Below are positions 27,938 to 37,079 of a stretch of DNA of 64,000 bases, piece after piece. The stretch spans positions 62,001 to 126,000 of the forward strand of contig JADKEH010000013.1 in NCBI GenBank assembly GCA_016718155.1, in the 5' to 3' direction. The DNA is from Candidatus Rhodoferax randersensis. GTDB taxonomy: Bacteria > Pseudomonadota > Gammaproteobacteria > Burkholderiales > Burkholderiaceae_C. Each line of letters starts with the position of its first letter. The first letter of the stretch is position 1. Position numbers and translations under genes: made by a program. The notes beneath the pieces were generated by a model. It searched no databases. It had not been told where the DNA came from and was given only the letters and a program-made list of their open reading frames with translations.

Positions 27938-30535
27938 CTAAAACATCGGTTCAGAGGCTAGGGTGGTCTGCTTGTCGACAAACGCCGCAAACAGCTCCGG
28001 CTTGAGCGGGCGGCTGAAGTAGTAGCCTTGCACCTCGGCGCAACCGCGCTCGCGCAGGAAGTCCAGTTGGCCGGCCGTCTCGACCCCCTCGGCGATGGTC
28101 GACATGCCCAGACTGTCGGCCATGCTGATGATGGCGCTGACAATGGCGCGGTCTTCAGCGTCAATCGTGATGTCGCGCACAAACGATTGGTCGATCTTCA
28201 GTTTTGAGGCGCGGAATTTCTTCAGATAGCTCAGCGACGAGTAGCCGGTGCCGAAATCGTCGATCGACAGCTTGATGCCGCGCTCGTGCAAATCGTTCAT
28301 GACCGCAATCGCCGCGAGCGGGTCGACCATGGCGCTGCCTTCAGTCAGCTCGACCTCCAGCAGATGGGCGGGCAGATCAAGGTCATCCAGTGCGCGCGAG
28401 ATGAGCTCGGGCAGGTTGGCCTGGCGGAACTGAACCGAGGACAGGTTGACTGCCATCGTGATGGGGTGCATGCCCGCTTCCATCCACGCTTTGAGTTGCC
28501 GCAGGGCGGTGTCGAGCACCCACTCCCCGATCGGCAAAATCAGCCCGCTGCTCTCCGCCACCGGGATGAACTCCGCCGGTGAGACCCAGCCCAGCTCCGG
28601 GTGGTGCCAGCGCAGCAGTGCCTCGGCGCCGATCACGCAGGGCGGTTGCAGCGACAACTGGGGCTGGTATTCGAGGCTGAGTTGCCGGCGTTCCAGGGCA
28701 CGACGCAGGGCGTTCTCGATCAACAGGGTGCGCTCCGTTTCGGCTTGCATCTGCGCGGTAAACAGCCGGTAATTGTTGCGGCCACCCTGCTTGGCGCGGT
28801 ACATGGCGGCATCGGCGCAGCGCGAGAGCGTGTCGAAGTCGGTCCCATCTTCCGGGTAGAGCGCAATGCCGATCGATGGCGTGACCGTCAATTCGTGCTG
28901 CTCAATCACAAAGGGCTGCATGGCCGCGGTCAGCAGTTTTTTGGCCAACTGCGCCGCACCGCGCGCGTCGGTGTCGGGCAGCACCAGAATGAACTCGTCG
29001 CCGCCCAGCCTGGAGACCGTGTCCTGTTCGCGCAGGGTTGCGGTGAGCCGACGCGCCAGCGCCACCAGCAGGGCATCCCCGACGCGATGACCCAGCGAAT
29101 CGTTGATGTTCTTGAAGTGGTCCAGGTCGATGAACATCAGCGACAGCGACTCATGTTGGCGGTGCGCCGTGCGCAAGGCCAGGTTGCAGCGGTCGCTGAG
29201 CAGCACGCGGTTGGGCAGGCCGGTCAGTGGGTCGAAGTGCGCCAGCAGCTCGATGCGGGCTTGCGCCTCCTTGTGCGCCGTGATGTCGCGCGACAGCAAG
29301 ACGAAGCGCGGCGCCTGACCGGCGGGCATCTGCTTGCGCGCGATCGACAGCTCGAACCAATGCATGCCGTTGGCCAGCGGCAACTTGTACTGCTTGCCCG
29401 ATGACGAGCCGTTTTGGTGCGCCTCGCGCAGCGCGTCCATCACGACCATGGTGGCGTCCGCGGGCAATACTTCGGCGACGGTCTTGCCGGTGAGCTCTGC
29501 GGCCGGTTGTGCCAGAAGTGTGGCGTCCGCGGAATGAGCACTGTAGTAGCGGCCGTCCAGCCCGAGTTCAAACAGCAGATCCGGCACCGCCGCAATGGTG
29601 GCCATCAAGTGCTGGCGGGCCTGGTCGATTTCCAGGGTGCGAGAACGGACCTCGGCTTCCAGGCCTTCCTCATGTGCCTTGAGCGCGATCAGCAGATGGG
29701 TCAGGTAGGCCAGCAGCAGGCAGATCAGCAAGGCCACCGCAATCTTGATTTGCAGGCGGCCCAAGTCGGTCCAGCCCTTGATCGGTTCGATGCTCAGCGT
29801 CCAGGATCCATTGGGCAAGGTCAAGTTGCGCTGCGCGGGCGAATCCAGCGCCGCCGTGCCGGACGCGTCCACCTGTTGGCGTTCACCAGTGGTGGGTACG
29901 ACACGCCACAGCTCATAGGCAAAGCCGCGTCGCGACAGCTCGCCCAGTTGCGCTGGCTGCAGCGCCTGCGGGAAGCGCAGGGTCACGTAGGTAAAGCCCC
30001 AGAAGGTCCGCGCCCCCTTGGCGTCATCGAGGAAGATGGGGAGCCGACCGACGACGCCGAGCCCACCCTGCGCCAGCTGGAGAGGGCCGGCCAGGGTCAG
30101 TTGGCCAGTATCCCGGGCGCGAATCGCCTCCTTGTTCTGCGCCAGATCCTGCAATTGATTGAAGCCAATGCTCTTTTCATTGCCAGCCAAGGGCACCACC
30201 TGCTGGATCACGCCATCGGGTGACAGGCCGAGCGCGGCAATACCCGGGTAGAACGGCAGCATCTCCGTGGCCACTGCCTCAAAGTTGTGCAAGGTGCCCT
30301 GTCCCTGGCGTACCAGTGCGGCAATGGCATAGGTGGCCGAGAGCGCGCGCTCAATGCCGCGCTGCAAGGCTTGGGCGTGGTCTGCGGCCAAGTCGCCGGC
30401 ACGGGCACGGGCCTCGGCGCGGTCATTGAGTTCGGAGCGCCAGATCAGGCCGGTGGCCAAGCCGGCGCTGATCAGGAAAGCGCCGACTACCAACAGCCAC
30501 GGTTGAAAGACTCGTATGGATAGGTCGGAACGCAT
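27938..30535 (-). CDS. CHASE-PAS-GGDEF-EAL c-di-GMP signalling protein
   Basis: An 865-residue inner membrane protein. Helix at about residues 13-30; periplasmic CHASE domain (FYPGIAALGLSPDGVIQQVV, FWGFTYVTLRFP); second helix near 263-285; PAS domain (AAVPDLLFELGLDGRYYSAH). The GGDEF domain has an intact SRLGGDEFILVLPD, and the EAL domain starts with YQPQLSL and EALLRWHHPELGW, later DDFGTGYSSLSYLKKF and AEGVET. Both catalytic motifs are conserved, so it could make or degrade c-di-GMP under control of an external ligand. It is divergent from ppk1 and 31 bp from the arsR start. Confidence 0.95.
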   Translation of the reverse strand: MRSDLSIRVFQPWLLVVGAFLISAGLATGLIWRSELNDRAEARARAGDLAADHAQALQRGIERALSATYAIAALVRQGQGTLHNFEAVATEMLPFYPGIAALGLSPDGVIQQVVPLAGNEKSIGFNQLQDLAQNKEAIRARDTGQLTLAGPLQLAQGGLGVVGRLPIFLDDAKGARTFWGFTYVTLRFPQALQPAQLGELSRRGFAYELWRVVPTTGERQQVDASGTAALDSPAQRNLTLPNGSWTLSIEPIKGWTDLGRLQIKIAVALLICLLLAYLTHLLIALKAHEEGLEAEVRSRTLEIDQARQHLMATIAAVPDLLFELGLDGRYYSAHSADATLLAQPAAELTGKTVAEVLPADATMVVMDALREAHQNGSSSGKQYKLPLANGMHWFELSIARKQMPAGQAPRFVLLSRDITAHKEAQARIELLAHFDPLTGLPNRVLLSDRCNLALRTAHRQHESLSLMFIDLDHFKNINDSLGHRVGDALLVALARRLTATLREQDTVSRLGGDEFILVLPDTDARGAAQLAKKLLTAAMQPFVIEQHELTVTPSIGIALYPEDGTDFDTLSRCADAAMYRAKQGGRNNYRLFTAQMQAETERTLLIENALRRALERRQLSLEYQPQLSLQPPCVIGAEALLRWHHPELGWVSPAEFIPVAESSGLILPIGEWVLDTALRQLKAWMEAGMHPITMAVNLSSVQFRQANLPELISRALDDLDLPAHLLEVELTEGSAMVDPLAAIAVMNDLHERGIKLSIDDFGTGYSSLSYLKKFRASKLKIDQSFVRDITIDAEDRAIVSAIISMADSLGMSTIAEGVETAGQLDFLRERGCAEVQGYYFSRPLKPELFAAFVDKQTTLASEPMF

Positions 30536-30651
30536 CGCGGTGGCAGTCTAACAAGATTACCAAGGCGATGCCCGCCGGTGCGCCCGCGCTGCGCACGGGG
30601 TGTGGTGCTCAGCCATGGGGTTGTGACAAATCTCAAGCGCTTGGTTTGTGA

Positions 30652-30669
30652 CTGTCACTAAACTGTCAT
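30652..30669 (+). promoter_or_regulatory. PHO box upstream of ppk1
   Basis: CTGTCACTAAACTGTCAT is two PhoB heptamers with a 4-bp spacer, differing from the ideal repeat at one heptamer base. A -10-like AATAAT starts 11 bp further on (30680-30685), the spacing expected when PhoB replaces -35 contacts. It lies 52 bp before ppk1, and PhoB is encoded in this window. Confidence 0.88.
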
Positions 30670-30720
30670 CAGGCGTGGCAATAATTCGAGGCACAGCCGA
30701 CATGCTTAACCTAGGTATCC

Positions 30721-32818
30721 ATGCGTTCCACCCAGCCTGAAACCTCACCAGAATCCACGACCAGCGGCGTGCTGATGCTGGACCGCGATCACAGCATCCT
30801 CGCGTTCAACGAGCGGGTGTTGGACTGGGCGCATCGCAAGGAGGTTCCGCTGCTGGAGCGATTGCGTTACCTGTGCATTGTCTCGTCAAATCTGGACGAG
30901 TTTTTCGAGGTTCGCGCTGAGCCCCACCTCACGGCCTTGCAAGGCCAGGAGACCGAGGGCCCCTATACAGTCGGCAGTTTTGAGCGCCTGGCTGGCGCGG
31001 CGCACACTTTGGTGGAGCGGCAATACGCGCTTTACAACGACGATCTGATGCCCGCGTTTGAGCAGGCAGGCATTCGTATCCTGGCCCATTCCGAACGCGG
31101 CGAGGCGCAGCGGCGCTGGGTCAGGCAGTACTTCCAGCGTGAAGTGCGTCCTTTGCTGATCGCCGTCAGCCTGGACCCATCGCATCCCTTTCCCGCAGGT
31201 TGCCAACAAGTCGCTCAATTTCATTGTCCGCCTGGGCGGGCGCGACGCGTTTGGACGGGACAACGATATCGCGATTGTCAAAGTGCCCCGCGTGCTGCCA
31301 CGCATGATTCGGGTGCCGGACAATTTGTCGCAGGGCAAAGCCTGTTTCGTGTCGCTTTCCAGCGTGATTCGGGCCCACCTCTCGGAGCTGTTTTCGGGTC
31401 GGGAACTGTTGCAGTTCTCGCAGTTCAGGGTGACCCGTCACTCCGACCTGGCGGTGGAAGAAGAAGACGTCAAGAACTTGCGCACCGCTTTGCGCCAAGG
31501 CCTGCAGCATCGCCACTACGGTCAGGCGGTACGGATCGAGGTATCCGCCGGTTGTTCCCAATTCCTGTCGGATGTGCTGCTAAAGGAGTTTGCGTTGCCA
31601 GAGCTGGCGCTGTACCGGGTGCATGGCCCGGTGAACATGGTGCGCCTGAACCAGTTGATCGATCTGATCAACGATCCGTCGCTGTGCTTTCCTGCACACA
31701 AGCCGCGTTTTCCGGTCCAGATGACACCCGGCGAGCCGATCTTCGACCAGCTCAAACGGGGTGACATTCTGATTCACCAACCGTACGAGAGTTTTGATGG
31801 CGTGCTGACGTTCCTGCGCGAGGCGGTTCACGATCCGGATGTGCTGGCGATCAAGCAGACCATTTACCGTACCGGCTCGGACTCGACCCTGATGGATTTG
31901 CTGCGCGAGGCGGTGCGCCGGGGCAAGGAAGTGACCGTGGTGGTGGAACTCAAGGCCCGTTTTGATGAAGAAGCCAACATCAATTGGGCCGAGATGCTGG
32001 AGTCGATCGGCGCGCAGGTGGTCTATGGCGTGGTCGGGCTCAAGACCCACGCCAAGATGATGCTGGTCACCCGCCGCGAGGGCAAACAGCTCAAGCGCTA
32101 TGGCCACTTGTCAACCGGCAACTACAACCCCCGCACGGCGCGCCTGTACACCGATCTGAGTCACCTGACCGCGGACGCCGCACTGACGATGGACATGGAG
32201 CATGTTTTCGTGCACCTGGCCAGCCAGAATCGCCTGCCCCGGATGAACCAGATGTGGATGGCGCCATTTCACCTGCATCGCCGAATTCTGGAAAAGATCG
32301 AGGCATTGGGCAATGCCTCAGCCAGTGGCGGCTCCACGCGCATTGTCGCCAAGATGAATGCGCTGACCGACGAGGCCTTGATCCAGGCGCTGATCGTCGC
32401 CGGTCGCAAGGGGACCAAAATTGACCTGATCGTGCGCGGCGCCTGCACGCTGCCCGCGCAGGTGCCTGGCGTGACCGACAACATCCGCGTACGCTCGGTG
32501 ATTGGGCGGTTTCTGGAGCACTCACGGGTGTTCTATTTCCGCCACGACGACAAGGACGAGGTGTACCTGTCAAGCGCCGACTGGATGAACCGCAACATGA
32601 TGCGAAGGGTCGAACTGGCGTGGCCCATCACCGATGCCGTGCAGCGTCAACGCGTGATTGACGAATGTCTGGTGGCCTGCCTGCAGGACAACGTGGACGC
32701 TTGGGATCTCATGCCCGACGGCACCTACGCGCGGGTTAGGCCGCACGGGCGGCGCGCGGCCCATGGCGCGCAGGCTGCGCTGATGACGCGCTACAGCGAC
32801 CCAGGCAACAAGGCTTAA
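30721..32818 (+). pseudogene. ppk1: Polyphosphate kinase 1, split by a one-base frameshift
   Basis: The two halves together give the usual length of about 700 residues. The first frame (VLMLDRDHSILAFNERVLDW, VSSNLDEFFEVRAEPHL) loses homology after LDPSHPFPA. The second frame carries VANKSLNFIVRLGGRDAFG and then the rest: HQPYESFDGVLTFLREAV, GLKTHAKMMLVTRREG with the phosphorylated His, HLSTGNYNPRTARLYTD and FLEHSRVFYF. Removing one C from CCC at 31192-31194 restores a continuous protein with the family sequence SHPFPQVANKSLNF. PPK1 makes polyphosphate from ATP. A PHO box precedes it and sixA, PPK2 and ppx follow. A sequencing error is the simplest explanation of the shift. Confidence 0.88.
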
Positions 32819-32840
32819 CGATACCAAGGAGCGGGTGACC

Positions 32841-33302
32841 ATGGATCTGGTTTTGTGGCGGCATGCGCAAGCTCAGGACTGGGAGCCCGGTTGCGATGAC
32901 TTGGCGCGCCCCTTGACATCCAAAGGCGAAAAGCAGGCCGTCCGCATGGCCAAGTGGCTCGATCGGCAACTTCCGGAAGGCGCCCGCATCGTTTGCAGTC
33001 CGGCGCGCCGAGCCGAGCAAACGGTGGCCGCGCTGGGTCGCAAATACAAACTCGATCCGGACCTGAGCCCGGATGCCACGGCGGCACAACTGCTGCAACG
33101 CGTGCAGTGGCCTGGCGCCAGCGCCACGGTGCTGGTGGTCGGGCACCAGCCCACCCTGGGTCAGGTTGCCGCGCAATTGCTTGGCCTGCCCGAGGCGGAA
33201 TGCAGCATCGGCAAGGGCGCGGTTTGGTGGCTGCGCCACAAGCCAGGTGGTCCCGGTGCGGCAACGGTCATCGTGACCGTGCAGACCCCGCAAATGCTCT
33301 AG
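32841..33302 (+). CDS. sixA: SixA-type phosphohistidine phosphatase
   Basis: A 153-residue histidine phosphatase. It has the RHG-type motif LWRHAQAQDWEP, SPARRAEQTVAAL and the second catalytic histidine in VVGHQPTLGQVAAQLL. SixA removes phosphate from histidines of phosphorelay or PTS proteins. The ATG at 32841 has AAGGAG at 32826 with good spacing; a GTG at 32835 is too close. It is 22 bp after ppk1 and probably in the same transcript, a linkage seen in other betaproteobacteria (memory). Confidence 0.9.
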   Translation: MDLVLWRHAQAQDWEPGCDDLARPLTSKGEKQAVRMAKWLDRQLPEGARIVCSPARRAEQTVAALGRKYKLDPDLSPDATAAQLLQRVQWPGASATVLVVGHQPTLGQVAAQLLGLPEAECSIGKGAVWWLRHKPGGPGAATVIVTVQTPQML

Positions 33303-33352
33303 GGCGGCAGGGCCGACTCGGGCGACGCCGCTTAGCCTGCCGCGTCAGGCTG

Positions 33353-33808
33353 CTAGGACTTCGCCGGACGACCAGTCTTGATGGTCGGCACCGACTTCAG
33401 CGCCGCGACAAACGCCACATCCGACATCGCCGCGAGCGCCTTGACGCCGGCTCGCAACAACTCGCTCTTCTTGGCTGGGCTGGCAAGTTTGGCTGACCGC
33501 GCCTTGAGGTCCGCCAAAACGGTGTATTCGGCCTTGGGAATGGTGAAGCTGTCACGCACCAGCTTGGGTTTTTTGACCTTGACCGGCTTGGCCGCTTTGG
33601 GCAACGCCCGCTTGGCGGCGGTCGGCTTTGGCGGCAGGGCCGCTTTGCTGGTGCCTGGCTTGGCGGGGACAAGGGGCTTTGACAAAGCGGCTTGGGCCGG
33701 TAGCGGGGCTTTTGGTTCGGGTGTTTTGGCGAGCAAGGGCTTGCTGGCGGCCGGCTTGTTTGGTGCCGTCGCGGGCTTGGCGGATGGCTTCTTGGGTGTA
33801 GTGGACAT
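33353..33808 (-). CDS. Lys/Pro/Ala-rich histone H1-like protein
   Basis: A 151-residue protein. Residues 1-80 are a low-complexity basic tail (AKPATAPNKPAASKPLLAKT and similar). Residues 83-151 are a compact conserved-looking domain (RDSFTIPKAEYTVLADLKAR, then KKSELLRAGVKALAAMSDVA). The tail resembles histone H1-like and AlgP-type proteins that bind DNA or polyphosphate. It sits convergent to ppk1-sixA and divergent from PPK2, so polyphosphate granule association is attractive but unproven. The 174-bp divergent region upstream is AT-rich (near 33830-33855) and should hold both promoters. Confidence 0.8.
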   Translation of the reverse strand: MSTTPKKPSAKPATAPNKPAASKPLLAKTPEPKAPLPAQAALSKPLVPAKPGTSKAALPPKPTAAKRALPKAAKPVKVKKPKLVRDSFTIPKAEYTVLADLKARSAKLASPAKKSELLRAGVKALAAMSDVAFVAALKSVPTIKTGRPAKS

Positions 33809-33981
33809 AGCGGTTTTTCCAAAGGAATTAACAGTGTATATAGTTTATACCGTTTTAGTGGAGCCGTGGTGAGCGCAGGTTTGAGTTTGCCCAAGTGTCC
33901 GATTCGGGCCACGGCGCGGATTCGACCACGCCGGATCTCGGATGTTGGTGGAGAATGTCTGCGACGAAGGAGGGTCTGTCG

Positions 33982-35469
33982 ATGTTTGAGTCTGCCGAGA
34001 TTGGCCATCACATCAGCCGCAAGGAGTACCGCCGCCAGGAGCCAGTGCTGCGCTCCGCGCTGCTGGCGGCCCAGTACGCGCTGCTGGCGCAGGGCAAGAC
34101 GCCAGTGGTTATCCTGGTCAACGGTGTAGATGGCGCTGGCAAAGGCGAAACCGTCAACCTGCTCAACGAATGGATGGACCCGCGTCACATTCGCACCGAG
34201 GCGTTTGGTGCGCTGGGCGAGGCCGAGCGCTCGCGCCCGGAGATGTGGCGTTTCTGGCAGGTGTTGCCAGCCAAGGGCCATATCGGCATCCTGTTTGGTT
34301 CCTGGTACACCGACCCGATCCTCGCGCACGTGATGGGGCACCACAAGCGCGCCGAGTTTGCGCAGCGCCTGGAGCGCATCCGTCAATTCGAGCGCATGCT
34401 GGTGGCCGAGGGCGCTGTTGTTGTCAAGTGCTGGTTTCACATGTCCAAGGATGCCAGTCGAACCCGCTTCAAGGCGCTGGCCGCCAACCCGAAGACGGCC
34501 TGGCGGGTGACCAAAGACGATTTGGCGCACCTCAAGCATTACGACGAGTTCGTCAGGGTCTGCGAGAAGGCCCTGCGCAAGACCAGCACTGGCGAGGCGC
34601 CCTGGCTGGTGATTGACGGCAGCGATGCGGCCTACCGCTCGCTGACCGTGGGCCAGTACCTGCTCGACGTCATTCAGGCGCGCCTGGCCGGACAGCCGCC
34701 GCAGGTGCCCGTCGCTGCACCAGTGGCCGATCCGCCGCTCGATGGCAAGGGACTGCTGGACTCGTTCGACTACACGCGATCGCTCATGCCCAAGAGCTAT
34801 GAAAAACGCCTGGAGGCGCTGCAGGGGCGCCTCAATTTGCTGACGCGTGATGCCCGCATGGCCAGCCGCTCGCTGGTGATCGTGTTCGAGGGCATGGACG
34901 CCGCTGGCAAAGGCAGCACCATCCGGCGCATGACCCATGCGCTGGACGCCCGGCACTACCGCGTGGTGCCGATTGCCGCGCCAAGCGAGGAAGAGCGCGC
35001 TCAGCCCTACCTCTGGCGCTTCTGGCGTCATGTCCCGGCGCATGGCAAAACCGTCATGTTCGACCGGTCATGGTATGGACGGGTGCTGGTGGAGCGGGTC
35101 GAGGGGTACTGCGCGCAAGCCGACTGGATGCGCGCCTACGACGAGATCAACGATTTTGAGGAGCAACTGGTCGAGGGCGGGGCGATCGTGGTGAAGTTCT
35201 GGCTGGCGATCACCCCACAGGAGCAACTGCGCCGCTTCGAGGAACGTCAGAACACGGATTACAAAAATTTCAAGATCACCGGCGACGACTGGCGCAATCG
35301 CGAAAAGTGGCCGTTGTACCAGCGCGCGGTGCAGGACATGATTGACCGCACCTCGACCGACGTTGCCCCCTGGCACGTCGTGGCCAGCGACGACAAGCTG
35401 TTCGCCCGCGTCGAGGCGCTGACCCATGTTTGCAAGTGCCTGGAGCGCGCGATGGAGACTCGGCTATGA
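33982..35469 (+). CDS. Two-domain PPK2, polyphosphate:AMP phosphotransferase type
   Basis: A 495-residue protein made of two PPK2 domains. The first has a P-loop in LVNGVDGAGKGETVNLLNEW and DPRHIRTEAFG; the second has VFEGMDAAGKGSTIRRMTHA, RHYRVVPIAAPSEEE, FDRSWYGRVLVERVEG and the lid. The fused architecture matches polyphosphate:AMP phosphotransferase (PAP), which uses polyphosphate to make ADP from AMP. The start at 33982 is set by AAGGAGGG eight bases upstream. Its stop overlaps the next gene (ATGA). Confidence 0.92.
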   Translation: MFESAEIGHHISRKEYRRQEPVLRSALLAAQYALLAQGKTPVVILVNGVDGAGKGETVNLLNEWMDPRHIRTEAFGALGEAERSRPEMWRFWQVLPAKGHIGILFGSWYTDPILAHVMGHHKRAEFAQRLERIRQFERMLVAEGAVVVKCWFHMSKDASRTRFKALAANPKTAWRVTKDDLAHLKHYDEFVRVCEKALRKTSTGEAPWLVIDGSDAAYRSLTVGQYLLDVIQARLAGQPPQVPVAAPVADPPLDGKGLLDSFDYTRSLMPKSYEKRLEALQGRLNLLTRDARMASRSLVIVFEGMDAAGKGSTIRRMTHALDARHYRVVPIAAPSEEERAQPYLWRFWRHVPAHGKTVMFDRSWYGRVLVERVEGYCAQADWMRAYDEINDFEEQLVEGGAIVVKFWLAITPQEQLRRFEERQNTDYKNFKITGDDWRNREKWPLYQRAVQDMIDRTSTDVAPWHVVASDDKLFARVEALTHVCKCLERAMETRL

Positions 35470-36980
35470 CCGAGACCCTGTTGGGCATGCTTGTTGGGCA
35501 TCGCCTTGCCATGATGGCCTTGCTTGCAGCCACCCTGGGGGTGCTGCTGCGTGTGTTAAAGCCCGCACTGCGGCGTGAATTACGCCCTACCTGGGTATTG
35601 CTGTTGTTGACCTTGGTGGCGCAAGGGGGCGTCGCGGCAGCCCAATGGCAGGGCAGCGCCTCGCTGGCCGCCATCATGGGCGGCGCCGCGATTGTCATGG
35701 CCGTGTTGGCCCTGATCCAGTTGGCCGTGCTGATTGTTTATCACGTGTTGTTGCCGATCTTGGGCCTGACGGCACCGCGCATCGCCCAGGACCTGACGGT
35801 GACCGGCCTGTCGATTGCGTGGGGCCTGGTCTGGCTGAGTTTGTCGGGGGTGGATCCGACCCAACTGTTCACCACCTCCGCCATCATCACTGCGGTACTG
35901 GCCTTTGCGATGCAAGATACCCTGGGCAATGTGTTGGGTGGCGTGGCGCTGCAACTGGACAACTCGCTCAAGGTTGGTGAATGGGTTCGTATTGACGAGC
36001 TTAGCGGCCGCGTGGTGGACGTGCGCTGGCGCTACACCGCCATCGAGACGCGCAACCGCGAGACCATCGTGGTGCCCAACAGTTGGCTGATGAAAAACCG
36101 CTTTGGCGTGCTGCGTCGGCGCCTCGATGAGCCGCTGGTTTGGCGGCGCACACTGGCTTTCAATGTGGAAACCAGCGCCGCGCCCACTGCTGTTATTCGC
36201 GCCTTGCAGCAAGGGGTGACTGACGCGCAGATCGAACACGTCGCCAGCGAGCCGCCCCCTAGTGCCATCCTGGTGGACACGGGGGCCGGCTACTTTCGTT
36301 ACGCGCTGCGCTATTGGCTCATGGATCCGCAGTTTGACGATCCAACGGACTCGCTGGTGCGCATCCACGCGCTGGCCGCTCTGACGCGCGCGAGCATCAG
36401 CCTGGGTGTGCCGCAGGAAGAGCGACTGATGGTCAAGGAGAATGACAACTGGCGACAGGCCAACGAGCGGCGTGAACTGGAGCGCCGCCTGCAGGCGGTG
36501 CAACGCACCTCGCTGTTTGCCAAGCTGCCGCCCGAAGAGCAGATGACGCTGGCTGAGCATCTGGTGCACGCACCGTTCGTGCGTGGCGACACCTTGACCC
36601 GACAGGGTGCGGTGGCGCACTGGTTGTACCTGATCGTGCAGGGCGAGGCTGAAGTGCTGGTCGACCATGGCGCCACGAAGACCCGCATCACAACTTTGCG
36701 CGATGGCGACTTCTTTGGCGAGATGGGCATGCTGACCGGTGAGCCACGCAGCGCGACGGTGGTTGCCTGTACGGATGTGGACTGCTATCGCCTGGACAAA
36801 GTGGGATTTGCCAAAGTGTTGCTGGCCAGGCCAAGCATGGCCGAGGAGATTTCGGCCGTTCTGACGCAACGCCGTCAGGAGCTCGATAGCCGGGTCAAGC
36901 AAGCGACCCAAGCGTTGCCGCGTTCACCCTCGGAAGACCTGCTGGCGCGCATCAAGTCTTTCTTTGGCGTTGGTTCGTGA
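35466..36980 (+). CDS. MscS-type mechanosensitive channel with cyclic-nucleotide-binding domain
   Basis: A 504-residue membrane protein. About five helices (residues 5-155) lead into the MscS core (TTSAIITAVLAFAMQDTLGN, VGEWVRIDELSGRVVDVRWR, IVVPNSWLMKN). A C-terminal cNMP-binding domain (LYLIVQGEAEVLVDHG, DGDFFGEMGMLTGEPRSATV) has the phosphate-binding cassette. Gating by cAMP, cGMP or a related ligand is likely by analogy with MscS-CNBD proteins. It starts inside the PPK2 stop, so channel and nucleotide kinase are co-expressed. A 99-bp gap follows, without a supported gene. Confidence 0.92.
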   Translation: MTETLLGMLVGHRLAMMALLAATLGVLLRVLKPALRRELRPTWVLLLLTLVAQGGVAAAQWQGSASLAAIMGGAAIVMAVLALIQLAVLIVYHVLLPILGLTAPRIAQDLTVTGLSIAWGLVWLSLSGVDPTQLFTTSAIITAVLAFAMQDTLGNVLGGVALQLDNSLKVGEWVRIDELSGRVVDVRWRYTAIETRNRETIVVPNSWLMKNRFGVLRRRLDEPLVWRRTLAFNVETSAAPTAVIRALQQGVTDAQIEHVASEPPPSAILVDTGAGYFRYALRYWLMDPQFDDPTDSLVRIHALAALTRASISLGVPQEERLMVKENDNWRQANERRELERRLQAVQRTSLFAKLPPEEQMTLAEHLVHAPFVRGDTLTRQGAVAHWLYLIVQGEAEVLVDHGATKTRITTLRDGDFFGEMGMLTGEPRSATVVACTDVDCYRLDKVGFAKVLLARPSMAEEISAVLTQRRQELDSRVKQATQALPRSPSEDLLARIKSFFGVGS

Positions 36981-37079
36981 GTCGCACAGACGCGATGGAG
37001 GAACTCGGCATGGATCTGGCGGAGGACTTCCACCACTTGCGTCTCAATCGGCAGCACCTCGCAACCTGAGCCGCTGCGG

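Noticed and set aside
36996..37070. A 24-residue frame (MEELGMDLAEDFHHLRLN...) between the MscS gene and ppx
   Set aside because: Very short, no ribosome site and no recognisable similarity.
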